Positions 1 to 8,068 of a stretch of DNA of 64,000 bases are shown piece by piece; the stretch's first letter is position 1, and the number at the start of each line of letters is the position of its first letter. Source of the DNA: Paenibacillus sp. FSL H8-0332 (lineage in GTDB: Bacteria; Bacillota; Bacilli; Paenibacillales; Paenibacillaceae); NCBI RefSeq assembly GCF_037963835.1, contig NZ_CP150145.1, positions 4,092,001 through 4,156,000 on the forward strand, in the 5' to 3' direction. The notes under the pieces are model-generated. The model searched no databases and was not told the DNA's origin. It was given only the letters and a program-made list of their open reading frames with translations. Position numbers and translations under genes: made by a program.

Positions 1-225
1 CACTAGCTCAGGAATCCTCTCATAAAACGCCATTTCTGTAACTTCGTCCAGCAAAGCATATTTATCTTCAAAATGAGCATAAAAGGTGGCACGGTTAATG
101 GTGGCTTCCTGAGCGATATCTTTGATCGTGATTGCATCAAATCCTTTTCTCTGCAACAAATCTCTGAACGCTGTTCTAATTAACTGTCGAGTGCGCAATA
201 CCCTAGGATCTTCCTGATTTACCAC
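1..225 (-). CDS. TetR/AcrR-family transcriptional regulator, N-terminal part (cut by window edge)
   Basis: Reading leftward from a GTG at 225-223, 75 codons are visible and the rest lies outside the window. The product has the TetR N-terminal DNA-binding fold: a helix with TRQLIRTAFRDLLQRKGF, then the recognition region ITIKDIAQEATINRATFYAHF followed by DKYALL, which is the classic TetR helix-turn-helix signature. The GTG is preceded by AGGAG with an 8-base spacer. It is divergent from the oxidoreductase at 382, so it probably represses that gene and itself in response to a small ligand. The ligand-binding C-terminal domain is not in view, so the inducer cannot be guessed. Confidence 0.85.
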   Translation of the reverse strand, partial: MVNQEDPRVLRTRQLIRTAFRDLLQRKGFDAITIKDIAQEATINRATFYAHFEDKYALLDEVTEMAFYERIPELV

Positions 226-263
226 TTCTATATCTCCTTCTTAAACATCAATGATTACAATGT

Positions 264-277
264 GTTGCCTATGCAAC
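264..277. promoter_or_regulatory. Inverted repeat, candidate TetR operator
   Basis: GTTGC-CTAT-GCAAC lies between the divergent TetR and oxidoreductase genes, upstream of the rightward promoter. A TetR dimer usually binds such a short dyad. Inference from position and symmetry only; a further GTTGC half-site occurs at 340-344. Confidence 0.35.
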
Positions 278-296
278 GTTCCTCTAACTCTGCCGG

Positions 297-325
297 TTGA
301 ACTCTCAAGTCCTCAATATTATTAT
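297..325 (+). promoter_or_regulatory. Candidate sigma-A promoter for the oxidoreductase
   Basis: TTGAAC (297-302), a 17-base spacer, then TATTAT (320-325) match the vegetative -35/-10 pattern. They lie 56 bases before the start codon at 382. Confidence 0.5.
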
Positions 326-381
326 CTTATCAAACAGATGTTGCTTAAACAATTAGTGTTCAATTTACGAGGAGGATCATC

Positions 382-1368
382 ATGAAAGCTATTGCTTTGA
401 CAAGCTTTGGAATTCCCGAAGCGCTAGAAGAACTGGAAGTACCCGTTCCCACACTCACCGACACACAGGTTCTCGTCGAAATGCGCGCCTCATCCATCAA
501 TCCCGCAGATCATCTGTTTCGCAGCGGCGCAATTCTTCAGAGTCCGATGGCCGATAAATTCCCGGATCAATTTCAATTGCCGCTTGTTCTTGGTAATGAA
601 GTAGCCGGCATCGTTAAAGAGGTTGGCGGGAACGTGAAACATTTCAAGCCGGGGGATCGTGTCATGGGTATGGTTCAGAGGGGCTCCTACATGGACTATG
701 TTGCGGTGGAGGAGGATCTCCTTGCCGTCATTCCTGAGAGTCTGTCCTTCGAAGAGGCTGGCGCCGCGCCTACGGTTGCCCTGACCGCCTGGCAAGCGCT
801 GTTTGAGCATGGCCATCTTCAACCGGGTCAACGTATTCTTGTTCAGGCAGGTGCAGGAGGCGTGGGACATGTGGCGGTCCAATTGGCCAAGCAGCATGGA
901 GCATACGTTATCGCAACCGCGAGGGACTATAATCATGATTTTGTCAAAGGGCTCTGTGCAGACGAGGTAATCGATTATATGAAAGCCGACTTTGCCTCCC
1001 AAATCACAGAGCCTGTAGATATTGTTTTGGATTCTGCTATGGACCCATCCAGTTTCGGTACCGGGTTACCGGGAGAGATCGGACAGAAAAGCTACTCGGT
1101 CATCAAGGATGGCGGCACCTATATTTCAGTGGTGGCATTCGCGCTCAATCAATATCCGAAGGTCCGCGGCATTAACGCCTATTTCTTCCAGGCAAGACCT
1201 AACCGTAGCGATTTTGAATCCATCGTTCGCGAGATGAAAGAGAATAAACTGACTATCCATATCAATGAGGCTTACCCCTTTACTGCTCAAGGCCTGCTCA
1301 AAGCGTATCGCCAAAGCGAAGAGTCAACCAAACGGGGGAAAATCATCATATCGAAAAATCTTGGATAA
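382..1368 (+). CDS. NADP-dependent zinc-less alcohol dehydrogenase / quinone oxidoreductase-like protein (MDR family)
   Basis: A 328-residue medium-chain dehydrogenase/reductase. The N-terminal half is the GroES-like catalytic domain (SSINPADHLFRSG, then GNEVAGIVKEVG and FKPGDRVMG). The Rossmann half carries the nucleotide-binding motif GAGGVGHVAVQLAKQHGA near residues 157-174. Zinc-binding cysteines of true alcohol dehydrogenases are missing, so it belongs to the quinone-oxidoreductase-like branch that reduces quinones or enones with NAD(P)H in the cytoplasm. The start has GAGGAGG at 369-375. Divergent from a TetR gene, it is likely part of an inducible stress or detoxification response. The substrate is unknown. 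Confidence 0.85.
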   Translation: MKAIALTSFGIPEALEELEVPVPTLTDTQVLVEMRASSINPADHLFRSGAILQSPMADKFPDQFQLPLVLGNEVAGIVKEVGGNVKHFKPGDRVMGMVQRGSYMDYVAVEEDLLAVIPESLSFEEAGAAPTVALTAWQALFEHGHLQPGQRILVQAGAGGVGHVAVQLAKQHGAYVIATARDYNHDFVKGLCADEVIDYMKADFASQITEPVDIVLDSAMDPSSFGTGLPGEIGQKSYSVIKDGGTYISVVAFALNQYPKVRGINAYFFQARPNRSDFESIVREMKENKLTIHINEAYPFTAQGLLKAYRQSEESTKRGKIIISKNLG

Positions 1369-1409
1369 ATGCCATGACTGGTGGAATGGGAATGTGTAAT
1401 CTGCATGAA

Positions 1410-1441
1410 GAAAGCTCTATCCCCTAAGGATTAGAGCTTTC
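1410..1441. terminator. Stem-loop terminator shared by convergent genes
   Basis: A 10-bp perfect stem GAAAGCTCTA / TAGAGCTTTC lies 41 bases after the oxidoreductase stop. It has no strong T-run. It also covers the last codons of the leftward frameshifted gene ending at 1424, so it can serve both directions. Confidence 0.55.
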
Positions 1442-1736
1442 ATATCTCATCCATCGATCAATGATCGGCTGGCCGCTCAGGTGCAGCACGTCATGGTGAT
1501 CTTCGCTGAGAAGCCATTGGTACTTTTTGGAGATCAGGTAATATTCATTGATGTGCCATACCTCAGGGATCACCTGGAGAATCGTCGCCGTCTTCCCCTC
1601 ATAGAGCCACAGCTTATCATAACAGTCCTCTGCAATGAACCAAATGAGATCATCTTCAATCGGACAGATAGGGAATCCACATCTGCACCTTATTTCCAGC
1701 TACTCGGATGGACTTCACTAGCACTTTGACCTCCAT
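1424..1736 (-). pseudogene. Small protein gene broken by a single-base frameshift
   Basis: An ATG at 1736-1734 with AAGGG nine bases upstream opens a frame beginning MEVKVLVKSIRVAGNKVQ. It stops at TGA after YLSD, about position 1654. The -1/+2 frame continues immediately with EDDLIWFIAEDCYDKLW, then VWHINEYYLISKKYQWLL and a SEDHHDVLHLSG stretch, to a TAG at 1424. Removing one T of GATTGA would join them into a 103-residue protein rich in Trp, Tyr and acidic residues. The ribosome site lies in the end of the CPBP gene five bases upstream, so the two were co-transcribed. I do not recognise the family with certainty; it resembles small uncharacterised bacterial proteins such as DUF6756. A sequencing error is possible. 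Confidence 0.6.
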
Positions 1737-1740
1737 TCTG

Positions 1741-2262
1741 TTATCCCTTCTCCCCTCTCATCTGAATCACCTTATATTTGAACAGCAGCGTAATCCCCAG
1801 ATTCATCAGAAAATGGACAAGGATCGGGACCAGCAAATTATGCGTCTGCACATAGATCCAGCCGAAGACCAGACTTGGGATGGTGATGTTCAGCAGCATT
1901 AGCGGCTTGCTGTAGTACTGGACATGCATTCCCACAAACAGCACTGTGGTGATTCCGATGGCGAGCCAGGGCTGGGGAAGGTAGAGATTCAATACATTTT
2001 GTATAATTCCCCTGAACAACAGCTCCTCAAATAAAGCCCCTGCCAATGTAAAGCATACAATCGCAGCGAGTGAATAGTTCTGATAGCTCTTGTTCGTCTC
2101 GTCAATGTAGCTGGCAGGCGTAAGCAGGGTCAGGACATCGTAGATGACAAGGGCAAAGATAACGGCTGCACTGATCAGGGCGAAAACGAGGAAGACCAGA
2201 ACAGCGTCTTTCGGCTTGAATTCCTTTTTGGCTTGTTGCGGGGTTTGGGTTGAATGATCCAT
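1741..2262 (-). CDS. CPBP-family intramembrane metalloprotease
   Basis: A 173-residue membrane protein (Abi/CAAX protease family) with about four hydrophobic segments. Family motif 1 is present as EELLFRG (in FEELLFRGIIQNVL). Motif 2 is the glycine-histidine in FVGMHVQYY. Motif 3 is the histidine and asparagine in HFLMNLG. These residues form the metal-dependent active site within the membrane. Members act in CAAX processing, bacteriocin self-immunity or unknown signalling; nothing here decides which. The start has AGGAGGAGAGAGG upstream. The frameshifted small gene follows five bases after its stop. Confidence 0.85.
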   Translation of the reverse strand: MDHSTQTPQQAKKEFKPKDAVLVFLVFALISAAVIFALVIYDVLTLLTPASYIDETNKSYQNYSLAAIVCFTLAGALFEELLFRGIIQNVLNLYLPQPWLAIGITTVLFVGMHVQYYSKPLMLLNITIPSLVFGWIYVQTHNLLVPILVHFLMNLGITLLFKYKVIQMRGEKG

Positions 2263-2412
2263 GACTTCCTCTCTCCTCCTCTTCTTGAATGACTACGTAA
2301 TTTACAATCTTCAAAAGCAAAGATAACATAACAGACATTATTACCACAAGAATGAGCCTGTTACGCGCCGTACAGAGGGCAATATCTTCAAGACTTATCA
2401 TCTTCTTAAGCA

Positions 2413-2443
2413 CAAAAAAGCTCCCGTGATCGCCACAGGAGCT
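2413..2443 (-). terminator. Rho-independent terminator of the GH5 gene
   Basis: On the minus strand an AGCTCC/GGAGCT stem, extended by GTG/CAC across one mismatch, is followed by TTTTTT. It starts about 50 bases after the GH5 stop codon. Confidence 0.75.
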
Positions 2444-2493
2444 CCCTTCATCTTTTTGCAGACCATGTTATCTGCCGCTTTACGCTGAATAGC

Positions 2494-3720
2494 TTATTGC
2501 ATCCCCTGCATAATGGCATTGATAATGCCTTGCTGGGTGACGGTGTTGTTGTAGCGGTTGAACAGAGCGAAGCCGTGCTGGCCGTTATAGCCATTGTCCC
2601 AATAGACCGGTACGGCCTTGTACTTCTTGGCGGTTGCGATTACGGCTTTGGCATAGGCGGCGCGGTAGTTATTATTGCTGGAATCGTAGGATGATTTGTC
2701 AATCGAGCCGAATTCTCCGATCACTACAGGGTAGCCCTGGGTCGTGAATTTATTGTACATGGATTGGAGCTGCGAGTTCAGGTAATCCTCCTGTCCCCAG
2801 GTTGATTTCTTGGAAGGGTTTGTCGCTGACGCTCCCCACTGCGTGATATTCCCCGATTCCTCACCGGCAAAATCCCAAGGGGAATAGTAGTGGGCGGAGA
2901 TCATGATTCTTTTTTCCGAGCCGGGTATGGCGGATGATCTGTAATTGTCAGTTGGGAGTACGAAGCCGTAATTGCCCGCTGTGTAGTCGATATTCGTGTT
3001 CCAGCCCGGAATCAGCAGCCATCTGGCGCTATTGTTGCCGCCTGTCTGTCTGACCGTATCCACGAAGATCTGATTGTAAGCATTCAGGTTGGCGTAGTAA
3101 GCGAGATTCGGGTTGTTGTAGTTGCCGTCAAACACCTCGTTCATCGACTCCAAAATAAGCCGCTCCCCATAACCAGCGAACTTATTCGCGATCTGCTGCC
3201 AGACCTTCTGGTACTTCTGCTTAATGGCCGTCTGGTTGCCGCTGTTCACTAACAGCCAGCTGCCTTGAACGGAATTAAAGCCGTCCCCGTGAATATTAAT
3301 GACGACATACAAGCCTTCATTGTATGCATAGTCAACGACTGCCTTTACACGATCTAGCCATGCCGAGTTGATCGTATAGCCGGGAGCGTTCCCTATATAA
3401 TTCAGGTAGGAGACCGGGATGCGGATGGTTTTGAAGCCTGCTGCTTTGACCTTCTGGATCAACTGCGGCGTAATGGTCGGGTTATTCCAGGCGGTCTCAC
3501 TGGGGATCCCGTTCACCGAAGCTTCGAGCGAGTTGCCCAGATTCCATCCGGCCCCCATTTCGCTGACAATCTGCGAAGCCTGCAACGATCTGAAGTCCGA
3601 GGTCAGCGCAGCTGACGCCTCTTCCGCAGATGCGCGGGAACCCGAGCTGCCTAGCAAGGTGGATGCCAGTAATACTAGAGCAAGGCTGTAGGTTCCGTAC
3701 TTTTTGATTTTGGCTAACAT
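2494..3720 (-). CDS. Secreted endoglucanase, glycoside hydrolase family 5
   Basis: A 408-residue cellulase. Residues 1-32 form a signal peptide (basic start, SLALVLLASTLLG core, cut near SRASA). The GH5 barrel follows: GWNLGNSLEA near 59-67, KTIRIPVSY near 97-105, NIHGDGFNS near 142-150. The acid/base is Glu195 in the ESMNEVFDG motif and the nucleophile is Glu336 in VVIGEFGSI. It should cut internal beta-1,4 bonds of cellulose or a related glucan outside the cell with retention of configuration. There is no carbohydrate-binding module. The ribosome site (GGAGG) lies inside the end of the membrane-protein gene that stops one base upstream, so translation of the two is probably coupled. Subfamily and exact substrate are not settled by sequence alone. 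Confidence 0.92.
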   Translation of the reverse strand: MLAKIKKYGTYSLALVLLASTLLGSSGSRASAEEASAALTSDFRSLQASQIVSEMGAGWNLGNSLEASVNGIPSETAWNNPTITPQLIQKVKAAGFKTIRIPVSYLNYIGNAPGYTINSAWLDRVKAVVDYAYNEGLYVVINIHGDGFNSVQGSWLLVNSGNQTAIKQKYQKVWQQIANKFAGYGERLILESMNEVFDGNYNNPNLAYYANLNAYNQIFVDTVRQTGGNNSARWLLIPGWNTNIDYTAGNYGFVLPTDNYRSSAIPGSEKRIMISAHYYSPWDFAGEESGNITQWGASATNPSKKSTWGQEDYLNSQLQSMYNKFTTQGYPVVIGEFGSIDKSSYDSSNNNYRAAYAKAVIATAKKYKAVPVYWDNGYNGQHGFALFNRYNNTVTQQGIINAIMQGMQ

Positions 3721-3721
3721 A

Positions 3722-4207
3722 TTAGTACCTCCGTTCCTTAGATTGAATTCTAACTACAAGGCAACACACAAGCATCGCTATGGAAATCCCGAACATCAAA
3801 ATGTATCCATTATAAAACAGAGTATTGGTATACTGATTAATCCAGCCGAAACGAAAGACTACGGAATCCTTACTATTTGTGAAGCCTTTTAAGTTTTGTT
3901 CTAATGCACTAATTTTGTTTAGTTCACCAAATATCATGAGTACTAAAGTGACAAGCGAAAGAAATGGAATAACTATCGTTGTGACTGTTGGGGGCAGCTT
4001 TCTAAGAGATTCAATAGATTTCAAAACCAAGAGTATGAGGAAGATGGCCAGCAATAGCAGACTAAGAATCAAAACTACTATGCCGGGATTTCCGTTACCT
4101 GATGTCCCTTTTCCAAGTCTATATTTAATAGTAGTAAGATCGGCCACAAAAATACAAAGTACATTTAACGCCAGCAGGATGATTGTTGACCCATACCTTC
4201 TTTTCAA
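3722..4207 (-). CDS. Four-helix membrane protein of unknown function, coupled to the GH5 gene
   Basis: I choose a TTG start at 4207-4205 because GGAGGTG sits just upstream with a 5-base spacer; an in-frame ATG at 4246 has no ribosome site. The 161-residue product has four hydrophobic segments, beginning with IILLALNVLCIFVADL and ending near ILMFGISIAMLVCCLVV, with one polar loop between segments 3 and 4. I recognise no family. Its stop TAA and the GH5 start are separated by one base, so it may help export or regulation of the cellulase, or simply share its promoter. Confidence 0.7.
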   Translation of the reverse strand: MKRRYGSTIILLALNVLCIFVADLTTIKYRLGKGTSGNGNPGIVVLILSLLLLAIFLILLVLKSIESLRKLPPTVTTIVIPFLSLVTLVLMIFGELNKISALEQNLKGFTNSKDSVVFRFGWINQYTNTLFYNGYILMFGISIAMLVCCLVVRIQSKERRY

Positions 4208-4249
4208 AATAACACCTCCGGTATAATGTACTCCCCGCCAAATCACATC

Positions 4250-4278
4250 ATTTCATGACTTAGCGGAGAATGGGTCAA
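4250..4278 (-). promoter_or_regulatory. Candidate promoter for the membrane protein/GH5 unit
   Basis: On the minus strand TTGACC (4278-4273), a 17-base spacer and TGAAAT (4255-4250) lie between the GH26 stop and the TTG start at 4207. The -10 is imperfect. Confidence 0.4.
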
Positions 4279-4297
4279 CAGCAACGGTTGAGGACGC

Positions 4298-6877
4298 TTA
4301 AGGCTCCATCCCCCACACCAGTTGCCCGTTCACATATGCTGTAACCTGCTCATGATCCGCAAACTGGGTGCTGACAGCGTTGAAGGAGTAGTCGTTCGCC
4401 TGATTGTAGCCCGACCAGTTGACCTTAGCGAAGCGGGTCTGGATCTCGGCGCTCTGGCCGGGGTTCAAGGTGCCCGCAGCACTGGTGAAGCCAATCTCCA
4501 GCGCATAATCGGCACCGGCGGCCGGAGTGTCCAGCTTCACGAAGGTCCCGGTGACGTTCGCATTTCCGATGCTGGCCCAGTCGGTCCAGAAGCTCTGCTG
4601 CTGCTCGCCGTCAATCGTGTAGTAGTACCGGAGCTTCACATTGCTGAGCTGGACCGGCGAATTCCCGGTGTTGACTACTTTGAACTTAGGTGCGATTCCG
4701 TTGGTCGAAGCACCGGTACTGCCGTTGTAGGCTTGGATGGTCAAGTCGCCCGAAGGCTGCGGAACGCTGCTATCCTCTACGTTCACAGTAAGCACAACCT
4801 CTGCGCCTCCGCTAAAATGAAAGGTGATCGCATTCTGGCCGAGCGGCAGCGTGGAGAGATAAGCTTTTCTCAGAACAACCGCAGTGTCAGTGGCCGTGTA
4901 GTCCTGACCGGGGACAAGCGTGTAATTGCCGCTCTTCAGGCTTGTCAGCTGATGCCCCTGTAAGGTAAGCGCTACAGAAATATCCTGTGCAAGATTCGCC
5001 GCCCGGTCAAACAGCGCATGGTCTGGTGAGATGGCAACGCCTGGTGTTGTATCGATGACTTTTACTTTTAACACGGGATCTTGGCCCTGATTGAAATCCA
5101 GGACGATAGAATGCTCGCCAACCGGCAGCGTTGCCAGGAACGCCTTAGTGAGCAGCAGGGTGTTCCCGCTTACTGTATAGTCCTCGTTCTCAGTCAAAAT
5201 GGCGGTGCCAGAACGAAGGGCCGTTAACGTGTTGCCGTTCAGATTCATAGTGACGGTCTGGTCGGTCTGATGAGCCGGAGCTTTGTCAAATTCGACCATG
5301 GATGGTGTAATGGTTGCGCCCGGATGAGGATTATTCCCCTTCAGATCGGGCAGCTCGTCCAGCGTAATAACATAATCACTCTGGTACAGAGTGGTCAGCG
5401 TAGCCGGATAATTGAACGCCGTGCTCATCAGATGCTCTCCGTACCATGGGAGGAAGTAGAGCCAGCCCGCTTTTTCATCGGTCAGATTCTGCACGCTGGG
5501 AACGGTGTCGTTCTCGGTCATGGCTACCATCTTCTTGCCACCAGTTAAGTCCACCAGCTGATAAAAGGTCGAGCTAATCGCGTCCTCATTCGGCACGCCG
5601 GATAGTCCGTCATAGCGGTTGTAAATCGTGTTGTATTTATCGTAGCCGACAATATCCACCTGGTCATCCCCTGGATACCATGCGGGAGAAGTGCTGTACA
5701 CATAGCTGTTATAGGTCCAGATCAGGTTGTGCAGGCCGTAAGTCTCCGTAAGCTCGGTGTAGAGCTGATCCCAGAGCTGCTTGTACACCTCCGCACCTGC
5801 CGAAGCCCACCAGAACCACGCCCCTTCCCCATTCAGCCCGCCGTTGCCCTCTGCCTCATGGTAAGGACGGAAGATCACGGGCACGTTGTTCTCCTGCAGA
5901 ATCTGCAGCTGCTCCGCCAGATCCTGAATGGCCAGTTGCAGGTATTGGTATTCTTTCGTTCCCGGAATCACAGCATTTGCAGTATTGAAGTTAGTTTCGG
6001 TAGGCTTATAGGTAGCCTTCTTCCAATCCACAAATTCCCCTAACTGGTAGGCGGTGAAGTCACGGGGAACGGTAAGATGCCAGCTATTGGTCGCAATCCC
6101 GCCCTTGGTATTCACCCAGTCGATCATGCGGGCGGTAGTGCCGTCCTCCCAGCCATACAGCGGATTATAGTTCATAAGGTCAAACCCGCGGACTGCCGGA
6201 AGCTTGCCTGTCAGGTTGTGAATCCAGTCGAACTCCAGCTCGGAGTTGCCGTCATTCCCTCCGCCGTAGATCTCCTGCTGGCCCGAGAGCATATGCTTCC
6301 CGTACACCTCCGTCAAATAATTCATCAGGAGCTGCGTTTCGGGCGTGGCCTGAGCATCAGAGAGAACGGGCTGCACAACCAGGGGGTCCAGGTTCGCATG
6401 ATCCACCGTGAAGGTGTCGAAATAAGCGAATCCCCAGCCTGCTTTTACCTGAATGGTATTGCTGCCTTGATTCAGCTTGTGGTAGCCGAAATTGAAATCC
6501 TTCCACGTAGTTGTGTAGGGCAGCATATACGAACCCTTGGCAGCACCGTTAACGATTAATGCCTGCTGTCTGCCATCCGGGCTCAGCTCCTGCATATAAC
6601 GGGTGGAGATCGTATACATGCCGGTTTCCGGGACAGTTACGGTGTAAGTTAGTGTGCCGGAGTTCTGCATCCAGACAAAACCGCTTCCCGAATAGCCGGG
6701 CTTCGGCGTTCCGTAAATCTGGGTCGTCACTTGCAGATCCGGGGTGAGCTGGGCATCCTCGCTTTCGATGGTGATCAATGCAGGGTCAGCGTGGGCCACA
6801 GGCGGGGCGTTCATCCCTCCAAGCAGCAGCGTACAGGCCAGCAGCAATGTTCCTGTTCTTTTGAGCCATTTCTTCAT
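4298..6877 (-). CDS. Secreted multidomain beta-mannanase (CBM35-GH26-X2-X2-CBM3)
   Basis: An 859-residue extracellular enzyme. Residues 1-30 are a signal peptide ending VAHA. Residues about 34-162 look like a CBM35 mannan/galactose-binding module. The GH26 barrel spans about 175-512: Glu341 in FRPYHEAEG is the acid/base and Glu455 in MVAMTEND is the nucleophile, with the family HLTVPRD segment near 267. Two X2 Ig-like modules follow at about 520-608 and 609-703 (each starts ITPS/ISPD and contains a tract like LRSGTAILTENEDY). Residues about 708-859 are a CBM3 cellulose-binding module ending LVWGMEP. It should hydrolyse beta-1,4-mannan in plant cell walls while tethered to cellulose. GGGGAGG precedes the ATG. 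A cre site and a palindrome lie at its promoter. Its CBM3 resembles that of the HYR protein at 49940. Confidence 0.93.
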   Translation of the reverse strand: MKKWLKRTGTLLLACTLLLGGMNAPPVAHADPALITIESEDAQLTPDLQVTTQIYGTPKPGYSGSGFVWMQNSGTLTYTVTVPETGMYTISTRYMQELSPDGRQQALIVNGAAKGSYMLPYTTTWKDFNFGYHKLNQGSNTIQVKAGWGFAYFDTFTVDHANLDPLVVQPVLSDAQATPETQLLMNYLTEVYGKHMLSGQQEIYGGGNDGNSELEFDWIHNLTGKLPAVRGFDLMNYNPLYGWEDGTTARMIDWVNTKGGIATNSWHLTVPRDFTAYQLGEFVDWKKATYKPTETNFNTANAVIPGTKEYQYLQLAIQDLAEQLQILQENNVPVIFRPYHEAEGNGGLNGEGAWFWWASAGAEVYKQLWDQLYTELTETYGLHNLIWTYNSYVYSTSPAWYPGDDQVDIVGYDKYNTIYNRYDGLSGVPNEDAISSTFYQLVDLTGGKKMVAMTENDTVPSVQNLTDEKAGWLYFLPWYGEHLMSTAFNYPATLTTLYQSDYVITLDELPDLKGNNPHPGATITPSMVEFDKAPAHQTDQTVTMNLNGNTLTALRSGTAILTENEDYTVSGNTLLLTKAFLATLPVGEHSIVLDFNQGQDPVLKVKVIDTTPGVAISPDHALFDRAANLAQDISVALTLQGHQLTSLKSGNYTLVPGQDYTATDTAVVLRKAYLSTLPLGQNAITFHFSGGAEVVLTVNVEDSSVPQPSGDLTIQAYNGSTGASTNGIAPKFKVVNTGNSPVQLSNVKLRYYYTIDGEQQQSFWTDWASIGNANVTGTFVKLDTPAAGADYALEIGFTSAAGTLNPGQSAEIQTRFAKVNWSGYNQANDYSFNAVSTQFADHEQVTAYVNGQLVWGMEP

Positions 6878-6934
6878 TTTCTTCTTTCCTCCCCATGATA
6901 AAAATGGTAAAACCTTGGTTAACCTATCAGATCA

Positions 6935-6948
6935 TGGTTGCGCTTTCA
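6935..6948 (-). promoter_or_regulatory. cre site (CcpA binding) for the mannanase gene
   Basis: TGAAAGCGCAACCA on the minus strand matches 13 of 14 positions of the catabolite-responsive element TGWAARCGNTWNCA. It lies just downstream of the -10 box, at the predicted transcription start, where CcpA-HPr(Ser-P) binding would block transcription when preferred sugars are present. Confidence 0.75.
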
Positions 6949-6953
6949 TAGCA

Positions 6954-6989
6954 AAGATAACATGTATACCATAATTTGTAAATACAAAT
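6954..6989 (-). promoter_or_regulatory. Mannanase promoter with overlapping palindrome
   Basis: TTTACA (6982-6977), 17 bases, TATCTT (6959-6954) on the minus strand form a promoter for the GH26 gene. The -35 is inside the dyad ATTTGTA-AA-TACAAAT (6974-6989), a likely operator for a second, substrate-specific regulator. The promoter leaves a leader of about 70 bases. Confidence 0.55.
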
Positions 6990-7060
6990 TAGCAAGTGTG
7001 CTCAACGGTATGAATTGCCGGAGGGTTGGAATGTTAAGTTCATCGTGCGGGGAGGGAATC

Positions 7061-7243
7061 TAGTGGAAAAAGTACAACTATTCGAGCACCGATGTGGTAC
7101 TTGCGGGTAGCAGTTGGAGAAACAACACTTAATTTGTGCAAATTCCGCCGATTTCATAGAATCGTTAAAATTAAGTGCCTTTTTTCCAACTGCTGCTTGA
7201 AGCGGGGGTGGTTTGGCAGGAGCAGGTGTACTTTTTCCAACTA
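7061..7243. repeat. ~180-bp imperfect palindromic element (MITE/REP-like)
   Basis: The region between the mannanase and the next gene holds nested inverted repeats. Inner arms CAGTTGGAGAAACAACACTT.. (7111-7135) and 7168-7192 pair over 25 bases with about four mismatches, with a perfect 10-bp core CACTTAATTT/AAATTAAGTG. Outer ends GTGGAAAAAGTACA (7063-7076) and TGTACTTTTTCCAAC (7227-7241) also pair. No convincing gene lies here. The shape fits a miniature inverted-repeat element or a dispersed genomic palindrome; copy number in the genome cannot be seen. Confidence 0.6.
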
Positions 7244-7350
7244 TGTTCCCTTGTTGATTGGCCTCCAGACAGGAGTTTTCGTAAAATGCCTCTCCCGTAA
7301 GCCGATGCGATTCTATCAAAAGCTTGTCCCTACCAGAGTCAACTCCCTGC

Positions 7351-7935
7351 TCAAGGTGCAAAAACCTCCGGGTTGTCGCTCCGCCAAGCGCCGATGCAGC
7401 CGATTAGGCAGGCGGTATAGGTTCGTAGCACTCTACCTTCCCCGCTATACTCGTATTCTAATGCGATGTTTATGCCCTCGCCCCGCCAGGCGATAATGCG
7501 GCCGGAAAATCCGGGCCATTCACATTCTTCATCCAGCTGCGCAGGACCATAGGCAGCGATCGATTCCTCAGGCGAAGAGTTCATCGTAATGCCCTCAGGT
7601 AAAATAACGGGATAAGGCACTTCGATCCGGTCGCCCGAACCAGGGGGAAGAAAGTGGATGGCGCCGATGATCCATTCATCGGGATTCGTATACTGTAGTC
7701 CGGTCAGCTCATTGATTTTGGGTATACGGTAGAGATCCATCCTTAGAGATGCTTTTGTGCACGAGATCATGGTATCGTTGAAATAGCTCTTCGCCGCCGG
7801 CATGCGCTTAACGCCATAGGGCTTGAGCAAGGCTTGGACCCTCTTGGGATCATACGGCTGGCCCAGCATGGCAATAAGCTGAACGGCGGGTTCATTCATA
7901 TTCATATCCAGGTTCATATTCAAATTCATATTCAT
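7351..7935 (-). CDS. Hypothetical cytoplasmic protein with Asn-Met repeat start
   Basis: A 194-residue protein with no signal peptide or membrane segment. The first 14 residues are a low-complexity MNMNLNMNLDMNMN tract encoded by imperfect 12-base repeats, so the translated start may vary; GGGGAGG is only two bases from the first ATG but eight from the second, which favours the second. The body contains IAMLGQPYDPKRVQALL, a central segment WIIGAIHFLPPGSG and a C-terminal LEYEYSGEGRVLRTYTA. I do not recognise the family. Its leftward transcript runs toward the palindromic repeat. Confidence 0.7.
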   Translation of the reverse strand: MNMNLNMNLDMNMNEPAVQLIAMLGQPYDPKRVQALLKPYGVKRMPAAKSYFNDTMISCTKASLRMDLYRIPKINELTGLQYTNPDEWIIGAIHFLPPGSGDRIEVPYPVILPEGITMNSSPEESIAAYGPAQLDEECEWPGFSGRIIAWRGEGINIALEYEYSGEGRVLRTYTACLIGCIGAWRSDNPEVFAP

Positions 7936-7988
7936 GTCCTCCCCTTCGCCTGACTTGTAGTCTATTCATCCGCTCCCATTATAACAAA

Positions 7989-8022
7989 AACGCACTCCCC
8001 GATATATCTCAAGAAGTGCGTT
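7989..8022 (-). terminator. Terminator after the MFS gene
   Basis: The stem AACGCACT/AGTGCGTT is followed on the minus strand by GTTTTTG, about 80 bases beyond the MFS stop codon. Confidence 0.65.
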
Positions 8023-8068
8023 AACGTTTCATTTTCTTTTCTTTAACGCCACAGCATCCGGTCAAGGG

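Noticed and set aside
2102..2413. A 103-codon frame upstream of and overlapping the CPBP gene
   Set aside because: It overlaps the well-supported CPBP coding region in another frame and has no ribosome site. Its N-terminal hydrophobic stretch may be chance.
7002..7361. Open frames of 119 to 134 codons on both strands over the palindromic element
   Set aside because: They run through the inverted repeat and beyond, have no ribosome site, and encode Cys/Arg-rich sequence without domain character.
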